Below, one piece after another: positions 7,215 through 14,293 of a stretch of DNA of 15,289 nt. Under the pieces are notes generated by a model. It was given only the letters and a program-made list of their open reading frames with translations. It was not told the origin of the DNA and did no database searches. Position 1 is the first letter of the stretch, and each line of letters begins with the position of its first letter. Both the position numbers and the translations under genes were made by a program. The stretch is from an uncultured Fidelibacterota bacterium (lineage in GTDB: Bacteria; Fidelibacterota; Fidelibacteria; Fidelibacterales; Fidelibacteraceae), in contig CALMFL010000043.1 of the NCBI GenBank assembly GCA_937862595.1, positions 1 through 15,289 of the forward strand. The letters run 5' to 3'.

Positions 7215-8468
7215 ATGTTAACGCAATTCAAAGATGTCGCAAAACAAAAATTATACGCCAAACGCAAGGAAATGTTTGGCAAGTACCCGGATGTATTTAC
7301 CAAAATGTATGCGTTCACCCGCACCGGGACCGCCCGCGCGATGGGATATTATCCCTATTACCCCAAGATCGAATTGTCCGACGCCACCGAAGTGACGATC
7401 GACGGACAGCGGAAGATCATGCTCGGTTCGAACAACTACCTGGGACTTACGAACCATCCCAAGGTGATCGAAGCGGGTGTCGCGGCGCTCAGGAAATACG
7501 GTTCCGGTCTGACCGGAAGCCGCCTGCTGAACGGCAATATTCTGCTGCATGATGAACTTGAAGCCCGCCTGGCGGCCTTTGTGCATAAAGAAAGCGCGCT
7601 GGTGTTCTCTACGGGTTACGGCGCGAATCTCGGCGCCATCAGCACGGTCTGCGGACCGGACGACATGATCTTCAGCGACCAGTACAACCACGCCAGCATC
7701 GTTGACGGCATCCGCTTTTCGGGCGCCGCGAAACAGAAATACCAGCACAACAATATGGAAGAGCTGGAAGCGAAACTGAAGGCCTCCGATCCCAAGGTGC
7801 CGCGTTTCATCGTGACCGACGGCATTTTCAGCATGGAAGGCACCATTGCCAAACTTGACCAGATCGTTGCGCTTTCCAAAAAATACCCCTCGCGCCTGAT
7901 GGTGGACGATGCCCACTCGATCGGCGTTCTGGGACCGAACGGGGAAGGGACCGCCGCCCATTTCGGCGTCAGCGCCGATGTGGACATGATCATGGGCACC
8001 TTCAGCAAATCCCTGGGTTGCGTCGGAGGGTTCATCGCGGGCGAAAAAATGGTCATCGAGTACCTGAAGCATCAGTCGCGGGCGATGATCTTCACCGCCT
8101 CGCTGCCGCCGTCCAATGTGGCGTCCGTCATGGCGGCCCTTGAGATCATTCAATCGGAACCCGAACGCCGGGAACAGCTGAAAGAGAACGCCGAATTCAT
8201 CCGGAACGGTCTTCAGTCCCTCGGCTTCGACATCGGCGAAAGCGTCACCCCGATCATTCCGGTCATCATCGGAAAGGACATTAAAACCTTCCAGGTCTGG
8301 AAAGGCCTTATGGATGCCGGCGTCTACACCAACCCGATCATATCCCCCGCAACCCCTCCGGGCCGCGGCCTGCTGCGGACCAGCTATATGGCGACGCATA
8401 CGCGGGAACAGCTTGAATTCTGCCTGGAGATGTTCAAGAAAGTCGGCAAGAAGGAAAAGGTCATTTAA
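7215..8468 (+). CDS. spt: PLP-dependent alpha-oxoamine synthase, serine palmitoyltransferase-like
   Basis: The 417-residue product is a full-length fold-type I PLP enzyme that condenses an amino acid with an acyl thioester. Key residues: the PLP lysine K265 in G-T-F-S-K (261-265), H159 in N-H-A-S that stacks on PLP, D231 and H234 in D-D-A-H, and the glycine-rich F-S-T-G-Y-G (131-136). These four positions equal the numbering I recall for Sphingomonas serine palmitoyltransferase. G-S-R-L-L-N-G (101-107) resembles SPT rather than the KBL version (S-V-R-F-I-C-G-T). The stretch around G-V-Y-T-N-P (369-374) and M-A-T-H-T (392-396) resembles Bacteroidota SPT. The SDR that follows fits 3-keto-sphinganine reduction. 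GTGAGGG lies just before the ATG. Alternatives are cysteate acyltransferase (sulfonolipids), 2-amino-3-ketobutyrate ligase (kbl) or bioF; substrate choice cannot be read from sequence alone. The enzyme family is certain, the SPT role likely. Confidence 0.9.
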   Translation: MLTQFKDVAKQKLYAKRKEMFGKYPDVFTKMYAFTRTGTARAMGYYPYYPKIELSDATEVTIDGQRKIMLGSNNYLGLTNHPKVIEAGVAALRKYGSGLTGSRLLNGNILLHDELEARLAAFVHKESALVFSTGYGANLGAISTVCGPDDMIFSDQYNHASIVDGIRFSGAAKQKYQHNNMEELEAKLKASDPKVPRFIVTDGIFSMEGTIAKLDQIVALSKKYPSRLMVDDAHSIGVLGPNGEGTAAHFGVSADVDMIMGTFSKSLGCVGGFIAGEKMVIEYLKHQSRAMIFTASLPPSNVASVMAALEIIQSEPERREQLKENAEFIRNGLQSLGFDIGESVTPIIPVIIGKDIKTFQVWKGLMDAGVYTNPIISPATPPGRGLLRTSYMATHTREQLEFCLEMFKKVGKKEKVI

Positions 8469-8507
8469 GCTGACGAAACGGCAAGGACATCAGCGAGCCT
8501 TTTAACC

Positions 8508-8513
8508 TATAAA
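8508..8513 (+). promoter_or_regulatory. Possible -10 box ahead of the SDR gene
   Basis: TATAAA lies 19 nt before the ATG in an AT-rich patch. A poor -35 (AGGACA at 8484-8489, 18 nt upstream) is the best partner. The SDR gene also lacks a clear SD sequence. It may have its own promoter in addition to read-through from the SPT-like gene; weak evidence. Confidence 0.2.
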
Positions 8514-8532
8514 CATAATTGGATCATTCAAT

Positions 8533-9348
8533 ATGGACCGTTCTACGCCCGCATCGACCGTTGTATTCATTACCGGCGCCTCGTCCGGGATCGGCAAGAG
8601 CACCGCGGAGTATCTGGCCCTTCGGGGATACAGGGTCTACGGAACCTCGCGCCGTCCCGAAGCCTGGCCGCAGCCCGAACGTTTCACGCTCCTGAAAATG
8701 GATGTCCGGGAGGAAAGCTCCGTCCGCGCCGCCCTTGATCAGGTGCTTGCAAAAGAAGGCCGGATCGACGTGCTCGTCAACAATGCCGGCTACGGGATCG
8801 GCGGAGCGATCGAGGATACCTCCCCGGAACAGGTGACGGAGCAGTTCGGCACGAACTTCTTCGGCCTTTACCGCGTGCTGCACCTTGTCCTGAAGGTCAT
8901 GAAACAGCAGCAGCAGGGACTGATCATCAATATGAGCTCCATCGGCGGCGTGATCGGACTGCCCTACCAGGGGATCTACAGCGCATCGAAATTTGCGGTT
9001 GAAGGACTGACGGAAGCGCTCTATAAAGAGATGATCACACGGAAGATACGGGTGGTCATGATCGAGCCGGGCGACTTCAAGACCGGCTTTACCGCCAGCC
9101 GCGAGATCGTGAAGCCCGAAGGCGATAAGTTCGAGCGTTCACGGCAGGTCATCGAACACGACGAGCAGAGCGGACAGCCGCCCGTTAAGATCGCGCACCT
9201 GATCGAAAAGATCATTCAAAAAAAGCGGCCGCGCCTGCGTTACGCCATCGGCTCCTTTGATCAGAAATTATCCATTTTCCTGAAAAAGATCCTGCCGAAC
9301 CGCTGGTTTGACGCGATCATCATCCAGTATTATAAAGTAAAAGAGTAA
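8533..9348 (+). CDS. Classical short-chain dehydrogenase/reductase, possible 3-ketosphinganine (or sulfonolipid) reductase
   Basis: The 271-residue product is a classical SDR: cofactor motif T-G-A-S-S-G-I-G (14-21), D57 after the fourth strand, N-N-A-G (83-86), N108, catalytic S136, Y149 and K153 in Y-S-A-S-K. R40-R41 after the second strand suggest NADP(H). The C-terminal part (R-L-R-Y-A-I-G, then L-K-K-I-L-P-N-R-W-F-D) is typical of 17-beta-HSD/retinol-dehydrogenase-like SDRs that act on lipid or other hydrophobic substrates. It starts 64 nt after the SPT-like gene on the same strand, so reduction of the 3-keto product of that enzyme is the most economical role. This is inference: it is not the atypical CerR-type reductase known from Caulobacter. 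The N-terminus places the cofactor motif at the usual distance from the ATG, which supports the chosen start although no clear SD sequence is present. Confidence 0.87.
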   Translation: MDRSTPASTVVFITGASSGIGKSTAEYLALRGYRVYGTSRRPEAWPQPERFTLLKMDVREESSVRAALDQVLAKEGRIDVLVNNAGYGIGGAIEDTSPEQVTEQFGTNFFGLYRVLHLVLKVMKQQQQGLIINMSSIGGVIGLPYQGIYSASKFAVEGLTEALYKEMITRKIRVVMIEPGDFKTGFTASREIVKPEGDKFERSRQVIEHDEQSGQPPVKIAHLIEKIIQKKRPRLRYAIGSFDQKLSIFLKKILPNRWFDAIIIQYYKVKE

Positions 9349-9363
9349 GAGCTTACCGCTGAT

Positions 9364-9384
9364 CCGCACGCCGGATCGGTGCGG
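9364..9384 (+). terminator. Hairpin after the SDR gene
   Basis: CCGCAC (9364-9369) and GTGCGG (9379-9384) form a perfect 6-bp stem with a 9-nt loop, 15 nt after the stop. Only a short, mixed T-containing stretch follows, so intrinsic termination here is uncertain. Confidence 0.3.
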
Positions 9385-9411
9385 GAGAGTTCATTCAGCG
9401 CATTGTCATGT

Positions 9412-9445
9412 CAGGGCCGCTCCGGCCTGTCAACAGTCTTTCTTC
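9412..9445 (+). terminator. Hairpin plus T-rich tail between the convergent genes
   Basis: CAG-GGCCG (9412-9419) pairs with CGGCCTG (9423-9429), leaving one bulged G and a 3-nt loop. TCTTTCTT follows a few bases later on the + strand, as expected for a terminator of the rightward SDR transcript. The tail overlaps the 3' end of the histidine kinase gene on the other strand. Confidence 0.35.
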
Positions 9446-11565
9446 ATGGTAAAATAAAAGGTCGAACCCTTGCCGGGCTCGCTGTCCACGCCGATGCTGC
9501 CGCCGTGTTTTTCAACGAATTCCTTGCAGATCATCAAACCCAGTCCCGTTCCTTTTTCGCCCGCCGTTCCGGTGATCTGATAGCCGTCCGCCAGGTTGAA
9601 AAGCCGGCGTCGTGCCTCTTCGGGAATGCCGATCCCGGTATCCCTGACGGAAATACGGATCATGCCGTCCTCTTCCCGGCTGTCGATCACAATGCTGTCG
9701 TCCGGCCGGGAGTATTTAACGGCGTTGGAGATCAGGTTCCGGAGGATCGTGTGTAGCATGTTCCTGTCGGCGCACACCTGACGCTGAGAGGGCGTGTAGT
9801 CCAGCCGTATCTTCTTATGCTCAGCCTGTGAGGACAAAAGAGCCAGGACCTCCCCGACACTTTCGTCCAGCGAAATCGGGGCGGGGGAGAATTGGATCAT
9901 TCCCGTTTGCGTGCGGGACCATTCCAACAGGTTGTTCAACAAGGCAAAGCTGTTGTGGGCCGAGCTGTAAATGGCGTTGATCATGCGTTCGAGCTTTTCG
10001 GGACCGTATGCCTTGAAATTATCTTTCAGGAGGTCCGTCAAACCGAGAATGCTGTTGAAGGGACCGCGAAGATCGTGCGCGATGATGGAAAAGAGCTTGT
10101 CCTTGCTTGCATTGATCTCATCGACCAAGGCCTTGCTTTTCATCAAAACGGTGTGGGCGCGCCTGCGTTCAATGGAAAAATAAATGAACATGGCGATCAT
10201 CATCAGAGAGAGAATGATAAATCCCGTCATGTAACTGCGCAAAGTCTTCTCGCGTTCGAGGGACATCTCCTGGATGCGGTTTTCCTGCTGGAGTTCCCGG
10301 ATGGTCTTGTCCCGGCTTTCGATCTCGAACAGGGTTTCCAGCTGGACCATGTTCCGTGTCACCCGGGAGTTGTAAATGGAATCCGCCGCCATGATCTGGT
10401 CGGATTGATAGTAGTAGGCTTTTTCATAATTTCCGAGGGCCTGATGCGCCCGGGACAAATGCCGGTTGATGTCCATAATGTACTGGACCTGATGGTTCCG
10501 GACAGCGCTTTCCAGTCCTGTCTGCAGAATATCGAGCGCGGGGGCGTATTTTTCCTGCGCAAGGTAAATGAGCCCCAGGAGTTCATACATGCCCGTAAGG
10601 CCCAGAATATCGTTCATGCTTTTCTTCAGGATCATGGAACTGTCGAGATGCGCCAGCGCCAGATCGTAATTGCCCGCCCGGTACTCGATCTCAGCGAGGT
10701 ATTTCAGGGAAGTGGAAAGGCCGAACCTGGATTGCCCCAGCCGGTGCAGTTCGAGGGCTTCCCGGTTGAGTTCCCGGGCTTCCGTGTAATTCCCTTTTTT
10801 GGTCTGGACGGCGGCGATCTGGTCCAGGCAGATGGCAACGCCGGTATAATTCCCGCTTTCGGGAACGACCAGTTTCCGGTAAAGCGCCAGCGCCGCTTCA
10901 AATTCGGCAAGGGCTTCGTCGTAAAGCTTCACGCTGTTGTGCAGAATACCGGTCATATAACGGATCCAGGCGGCGCCCTCGGTGAAATTCGCCTTCAGAT
11001 AACTGTCGCGGGACCTGTGAATGAATTCCAGGGCCTTTTCATAGGAACCGTTGACGCGGAGCATGTTGGAAATGGCCGAATAGGTGGCTCCCAGGGTGCG
11101 GTAATTCTGCGACAGCAGGGCATACCGGATGCTTTGGTTGTAATAGTCCAGGGCCAGCGCCTGATCGCCGTAATAGGTGTTGTAGCAGGTCCCGATCAGC
11201 TGATACAGATAGCCGAGAAGCTTGTGGTCCTGAAGCGTTTTCGCGATGGACTCGGACAGCAGGAAATATTGCATGGCGCTGTCAAAATCGGAATGATAAT
11301 AATAAGCCATGCCCAGGTAATAGGCCCCCTTCGCTTCAAGCGGGGGCAGGTTCCGTCTGCGCGCCTCTTCATAGGCCAGGGAAGCCTGTTCGTAGGATAC
11401 CGTAAAATCGTTGACGCGGGTCATAAAGGCCAGTTCAAGACGGGCTTCGATCTTCTTTGTCCCGAAGCTTTCGGAAATCAGGGTGTACAGACTGTCCTTC
11501 GCATCATTGGCGAAAACCGGAACGCATGCAAGAAGCATGAAGAATAAGGCGCTAATTTTTTTCAT
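9430..11565 (-). CDS. Sensor histidine kinase with exported TPR domain
   Basis: With the ATG at 11565 the protein has 711 residues and begins with a signal peptide (K-K at 2-3, hydrophobic core 5-17, likely cut after V-F-A at 19). The longer ORF from 11637 would start inside the promoter and bury the signal peptide, so it is rejected. Residues 40-390 are helical TPR repeats (for example A-Y-Y-L-G-M-A-Y-Y-Y and L-A-E-I-E-Y-R-A-G-N-Y). Residues 405-443 look like a coiled coil, and 446-466 is one membrane span. HisKA follows, with phospho-acceptor H497 in I-I-A-H-D-L-R-G-P. The HATPase holds N610 and N614, D-T-G-I-G-I (642-647) and G-T-G-L-G-L (672-677). All catalytic boxes are intact. No receiver or response regulator is adjacent, so it is an orphan kinase. 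TPR sensors of this layout are common in Bacteroidota and relatives; the signal is unknown. Confidence 0.92.
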   Translation of the reverse strand: MKKISALFFMLLACVPVFANDAKDSLYTLISESFGTKKIEARLELAFMTRVNDFTVSYEQASLAYEEARRRNLPPLEAKGAYYLGMAYYYHSDFDSAMQYFLLSESIAKTLQDHKLLGYLYQLIGTCYNTYYGDQALALDYYNQSIRYALLSQNYRTLGATYSAISNMLRVNGSYEKALEFIHRSRDSYLKANFTEGAAWIRYMTGILHNSVKLYDEALAEFEAALALYRKLVVPESGNYTGVAICLDQIAAVQTKKGNYTEARELNREALELHRLGQSRFGLSTSLKYLAEIEYRAGNYDLALAHLDSSMILKKSMNDILGLTGMYELLGLIYLAQEKYAPALDILQTGLESAVRNHQVQYIMDINRHLSRAHQALGNYEKAYYYQSDQIMAADSIYNSRVTRNMVQLETLFEIESRDKTIRELQQENRIQEMSLEREKTLRSYMTGFIILSLMMIAMFIYFSIERRRAHTVLMKSKALVDEINASKDKLFSIIAHDLRGPFNSILGLTDLLKDNFKAYGPEKLERMINAIYSSAHNSFALLNNLLEWSRTQTGMIQFSPAPISLDESVGEVLALLSSQAEHKKIRLDYTPSQRQVCADRNMLHTILRNLISNAVKYSRPDDSIVIDSREEDGMIRISVRDTGIGIPEEARRRLFNLADGYQITGTAGEKGTGLGLMICKEFVEKHGGSIGVDSEPGKGSTFYFTMKKDC

Positions 11566-11607
11566 CAGATTCTTTCTCTCTCTCGTTGTGAATCTTGATC
11601 GCGGGTA

Positions 11608-11637
11608 AATATAAGGCAGGATAAGGGAAAAAAACAA
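11608..11637 (-). promoter_or_regulatory. Promoter of the histidine kinase gene
   Basis: Read on the - strand, TTGTTT (11637-11632) is followed after 18 nt by TATATT (11613-11608). A start near 11601 gives a leader of about 35 nt to the ATG at 11565. This supports that start codon over the one at 11637. Confidence 0.5.
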
Positions 11638-11640
11638 TCA

Positions 11641-11657
11641 TAAAATGACCGAAGGTC
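11641..11657 (-). terminator. Weak terminator after der
   Basis: On the - strand GACC-TTC-GGTC (11657-11647) forms a short stem that A-A-A/T-T-T pairs could extend. ATTTTATG follows, then a run of seven T. It lies about 50 nt after the der stop and just before the kinase promoter. Confidence 0.35.
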
Positions 11658-11707
11658 TTTATCATATCGGATAGTTTTAAAAATGACAGATCAGGAACGG
11701 CGCAGGG

Positions 11708-13018
11708 TCACTTGCTTTTAAAAACGAACTTGACGGGAACGCCTTTAAAATCATAATTTTTCCGGAAAGCGCCTTCCAGGTATTTTTTATAATTCTCGGT
11801 GATCAGCTTCGGCTCATTGCAGAAAAAAGCGATCATGGGGGGATTTTCCAGGATCTGGGTCACGTATTTGATTTTGATGTACTTCCCTTTGACGGACGGC
11901 GGCGGCGTGCGCTGAATGATCTGCGAGAAGAAGTCGTTCAGCTCCGGTGTCGGGATCCGCTGCTGCATGCGTTCGCGAACGGCGAAGGCTTCATCCAGAA
12001 GCTTGAAGAGGCGCTGTTTTTTTTCGGCGGAGATGAACATGATCGGGACATCGGCCAGAATGGGGAAGTGGTAGTGCAGTTCGCGCGTGTACTCGATGGC
12101 GGTCTGGGTTTCCTTCTCGATCAGGTCCCACTTGTTCATGGCGACGATGAGCCCTTTGCGCTGGTCCAGTATTTCCTGCACGATGCGGACGTCCTGACTG
12201 CAGAAGCCCTTGTTGACGTCCACGACCAGAATGCAGACATGGCTTTCGCCGATCGCGCGTTTCGTGCGGACAAAGCTGTAGTATTCGATCGAATCGGAGA
12301 TTTTTGTTTTTTTACGGAGCCCTGCCGTATCCACCAGCATCACGGTCTTCCCCTGATAGTTCAGCTCGCTGTTGATGCTGTCGCGGGTCGTTCCCGCAAT
12401 ATCGGTGACGATGTGCCGGTTCTTGCCGAGAAAGGTATTGGCAATGGTGGATTTTCCCGCGTTGGGCATGCCGAGGATGGATATTTTGAGGTCGTGGTCC
12501 AAGCGCGTGGCGGGACTGTGGCTGCGGTCGGGAAGGCGTTCGATGATGGCATCGAGCAGATCTCCCGTGGACCGTCCGTTCAGCGCGGACACTTCGACCG
12601 GCTGACCGAATCCCAGGGCGTAAAAGGCATGGACATCCAGCTCGAAGCGGGCATCGTCCACTTTATTCACAACGACCAGAACGGGCTTGTTGCTGCGGTG
12701 CAGCAGGCGGGCGATATAATCGTCGAACTGGGTGATCCCCGCGGTGACGTCGACAATGAAGAGGATCAGGTCGGCTTCTTCGGTCGCGATCATGGCCTGG
12801 TCGCGAATGGCCGATTCGATCGGGTCCCGGGGGTCCATCATGATCCCGCCGGTGTCGATGACGGTAAAGTCGCGTCCGCTCCATTCCACCTCGGCGTAGG
12901 TCCGGTCCCGGGTCACGCCCTCGGTTTCGTGTACAATGGCTTTCCGCTTACGTAAGAAACGATTGTAGAGGGTGGATTTTCCAACATTCGGGCGGCCTAC
13001 GATGGCAACGGTGCTCAT
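11708..13018 (-). CDS. der: Ribosome-biogenesis GTPase Der (EngA)
   Basis: The 436-residue product has the hallmark double GTPase layout of Der, which acts in 50S subunit maturation in the cytoplasm. The first G domain has G-R-P-N-V-G-K-S (8-15), D-T-G-G (55-58) and N-K-V-D (118-121). The second has G-M-P-N-A-G-K-S (183-190), D-T-A-G (230-233) and N-K-W-D (295-298). A KH-like C-terminal domain follows (about 350-434). Length is normal for the family and all nucleotide-binding motifs are intact. The ATG at 13018 lies only 5 nt after the stop of the upstream NamZ-like gene and has no clear SD sequence (TTAGCCACT precedes it), which suggests translational coupling within one operon. Joining an essential ribosome factor to peptidoglycan hydrolases is unusual and may be only a transcriptional convenience. 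Confidence 0.97.
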   Translation of the reverse strand: MSTVAIVGRPNVGKSTLYNRFLRKRKAIVHETEGVTRDRTYAEVEWSGRDFTVIDTGGIMMDPRDPIESAIRDQAMIATEEADLILFIVDVTAGITQFDDYIARLLHRSNKPVLVVVNKVDDARFELDVHAFYALGFGQPVEVSALNGRSTGDLLDAIIERLPDRSHSPATRLDHDLKISILGMPNAGKSTIANTFLGKNRHIVTDIAGTTRDSINSELNYQGKTVMLVDTAGLRKKTKISDSIEYYSFVRTKRAIGESHVCILVVDVNKGFCSQDVRIVQEILDQRKGLIVAMNKWDLIEKETQTAIEYTRELHYHFPILADVPIMFISAEKKQRLFKLLDEAFAVRERMQQRIPTPELNDFFSQIIQRTPPPSVKGKYIKIKYVTQILENPPMIAFFCNEPKLITENYKKYLEGAFRKNYDFKGVPVKFVFKSK

Positions 13019-13023
13019 AGTGG

Positions 13024-13038
13024 CTAATATAACAAATA
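13024..13038 (-). repeat. 15-base identity shared with 14294-14308 (3' ends of the two NamZ-like genes)
   Basis: The last four codons and stop of both paralogues are the same base for base (TAT TTG TTA TAT TAG), including the synonymous Leu choices TTG and TTA. The bases on either side differ. It is probably a trace of the duplication, or strong constraint on the terminal Y-L-L-Y. Confidence 0.6.
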
Positions 13039-14247
13039 ATTCTCACGAAGCTTGATAAATTGTAATAATTCTTCCTGATAGGCGGAAATGATCTCATCGG
13101 CGCTTTTTCCGGCAAGTATCCCGGTGTAAAAATCGCCGTTACCCCAGGTCCTTCCCATGCGGGGCGCGTACATCAAAAAATCGTCGGGATAGAGCGCCTG
13201 CAGGATCTGAATGAGGTGAACTCCGAACTCGACGGATTTGAAGTTGACGGGATCGGTGACGGTCAGCTTCAGTCCCTGACAGGTCTTTCCTTCGAATTTC
13301 GGGTTCATGGCATAGCCCGGCATATCGACGGGAACGTATTCGATGGCTTCCACCCGGATGCCCGGAAGGTTCCGCCCGGCGAGGGCCGTGATCACGTCCT
13401 GCGAGTTGATATAATCCGCGCCGACCCATTCAAAGGGATGTTCCGTGCCGCGTCCGTCGGAGAAATTGGTCGCTTCGAACAGGCACATGCCCGGATACAG
13501 CAGCGCTTCGTTGACATTGCGCATGTTCGGCGAAGGGTCGATCCATGCCATGCCGGTCTTGTCAAAGGGCTTTCCGGGATCCCAGCTTTTGCATTCCACG
13601 ATGTGAAGCTCGAGCTTGTCCGCCTCGTTGATCCAGCCTTTGTCCCTGATCATCAGCGCCAGTTCGCCCACGCTCATGCCGTGCCGGATGGGAATGGGAT
13701 ACTTGCCGATGAAGGACATGTGCTCCTGCTGCATAATGGGACCTTCAGCCAGCCGTCCGATCGGATTGGGGCGGTCCATGATATAGACCGGGATCCCGTT
13801 TTCCGCACCGGATTCCATGATATTGCCCATGGTGGTGATGTAGGTGTAAAAGCGTGCGCCGACATCCTGAATGTCGAAGATCAGGATGTCGATCCCCTCC
13901 AGCATTTCTTCCGTGGGTTTGCGTATGGCGCCGTAAATGCTGTATATCGGGGCGCCGGAGCGGGGATCGATATTGTTTTCCAGGTGGATCCCGCCTTCCT
14001 CGTCTCCGCGGAAACCGTGTTCCGGCGCAAAGATCGCTTTCAGGGTCACTTCGTCGGATGCATGCAGCAGGTCAACGAGATGCTCGCCGTTCCGGTCGAC
14101 CGCCGTATGGTTGGTCACGACGCCGACGCTCTTTCCTTTGAACATCGGGAATCCTTCCTTTTGCGCGTTTTCCATCCCGGTCCTTGCCGAACAGCCCATC
14201 AGGACCAGGAGCGGCGCGATCAGCAGTATGGCGGCTTTGTGTAACAT
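13024..14247 (-). CDS. DUF1343 / NamZ-like exo-beta-N-acetylmuramidase, predicted lipoprotein
   Basis: DUF1343 proteins (B. subtilis NamZ/YbbC, family GH171) release terminal N-acetylmuramic acid from peptidoglycan fragments. The chosen ATG (407 residues) has AAGGAG 6 nt upstream; the ATG at 14250 is the alternative. The much longer ORF to 14451 only overlaps the gene before it. A signal peptide with L-M-G-C at 16-19 predicts lipid attachment at Cys19, hence an envelope location. Family motifs are present in order: V-V-T-N-H-T-A-V (43-50), F-A-P-E-H-G-F-R-G (73-81), S-I-Y-G (103-106), F-D-I-Q-D-V-G-A-R-F-Y-T-Y (124-136), D-R-P-N-P-I-G (158-164), F-E-A-T-N-F-S-D-G-R-G-T (257-268) and the terminal Y-L-L-Y. 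The neighbour upstream is a paralogue, 46 nt from that gene's stop to this start. der follows after 5 nt. Substrate detail, for example recycling versus scavenging of foreign peptidoglycan, is not visible. Confidence 0.9.
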   Translation of the reverse strand: MLHKAAILLIAPLLVLMGCSARTGMENAQKEGFPMFKGKSVGVVTNHTAVDRNGEHLVDLLHASDEVTLKAIFAPEHGFRGDEEGGIHLENNIDPRSGAPIYSIYGAIRKPTEEMLEGIDILIFDIQDVGARFYTYITTMGNIMESGAENGIPVYIMDRPNPIGRLAEGPIMQQEHMSFIGKYPIPIRHGMSVGELALMIRDKGWINEADKLELHIVECKSWDPGKPFDKTGMAWIDPSPNMRNVNEALLYPGMCLFEATNFSDGRGTEHPFEWVGADYINSQDVITALAGRNLPGIRVEAIEYVPVDMPGYAMNPKFEGKTCQGLKLTVTDPVNFKSVEFGVHLIQILQALYPDDFLMYAPRMGRTWGNGDFYTGILAGKSADEIISAYQEELLQFIKLRENYLLY

Positions 14248-14253
14248 CATGAT

Positions 14254-14259
14254 CTCCTT
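14254..14259 (-). promoter_or_regulatory. Ribosome binding site of the second NamZ-like gene
   Basis: AAGGAG on the - strand lies 6 nt before the ATG at 14247 and 3 nt before the ATG at 14250. It is the strongest SD sequence in the leftward operon and rules out the upstream starts. Confidence 0.7.
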
Positions 14260-14293
14260 TTTTCTTTTCTCAGGTTCCGATCTCTCGGCAATA

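Noticed and set aside
7033..7221. 62-residue ORF in the leader of the SPT-like gene
   Set aside because: It starts with TTG, its own start lies on an SD-like sequence, and it resembles nothing I know; kept only as a leader observation.
7251..8399. 382-residue - strand ORF opposite the SPT-like gene
   Set aside because: Antisense shadow, caused by GC-rich third codon positions.
9892..11547. 551-residue + strand ORF opposite the histidine kinase
   Set aside because: It is the antisense of a clear kinase gene with intact motifs; its translation shows no coherent domain.
11566..11637. 24-residue N-terminal extension of the histidine kinase
   Set aside because: It overlaps the likely promoter and would hide the signal peptide; the ATG at 11565 fits better.
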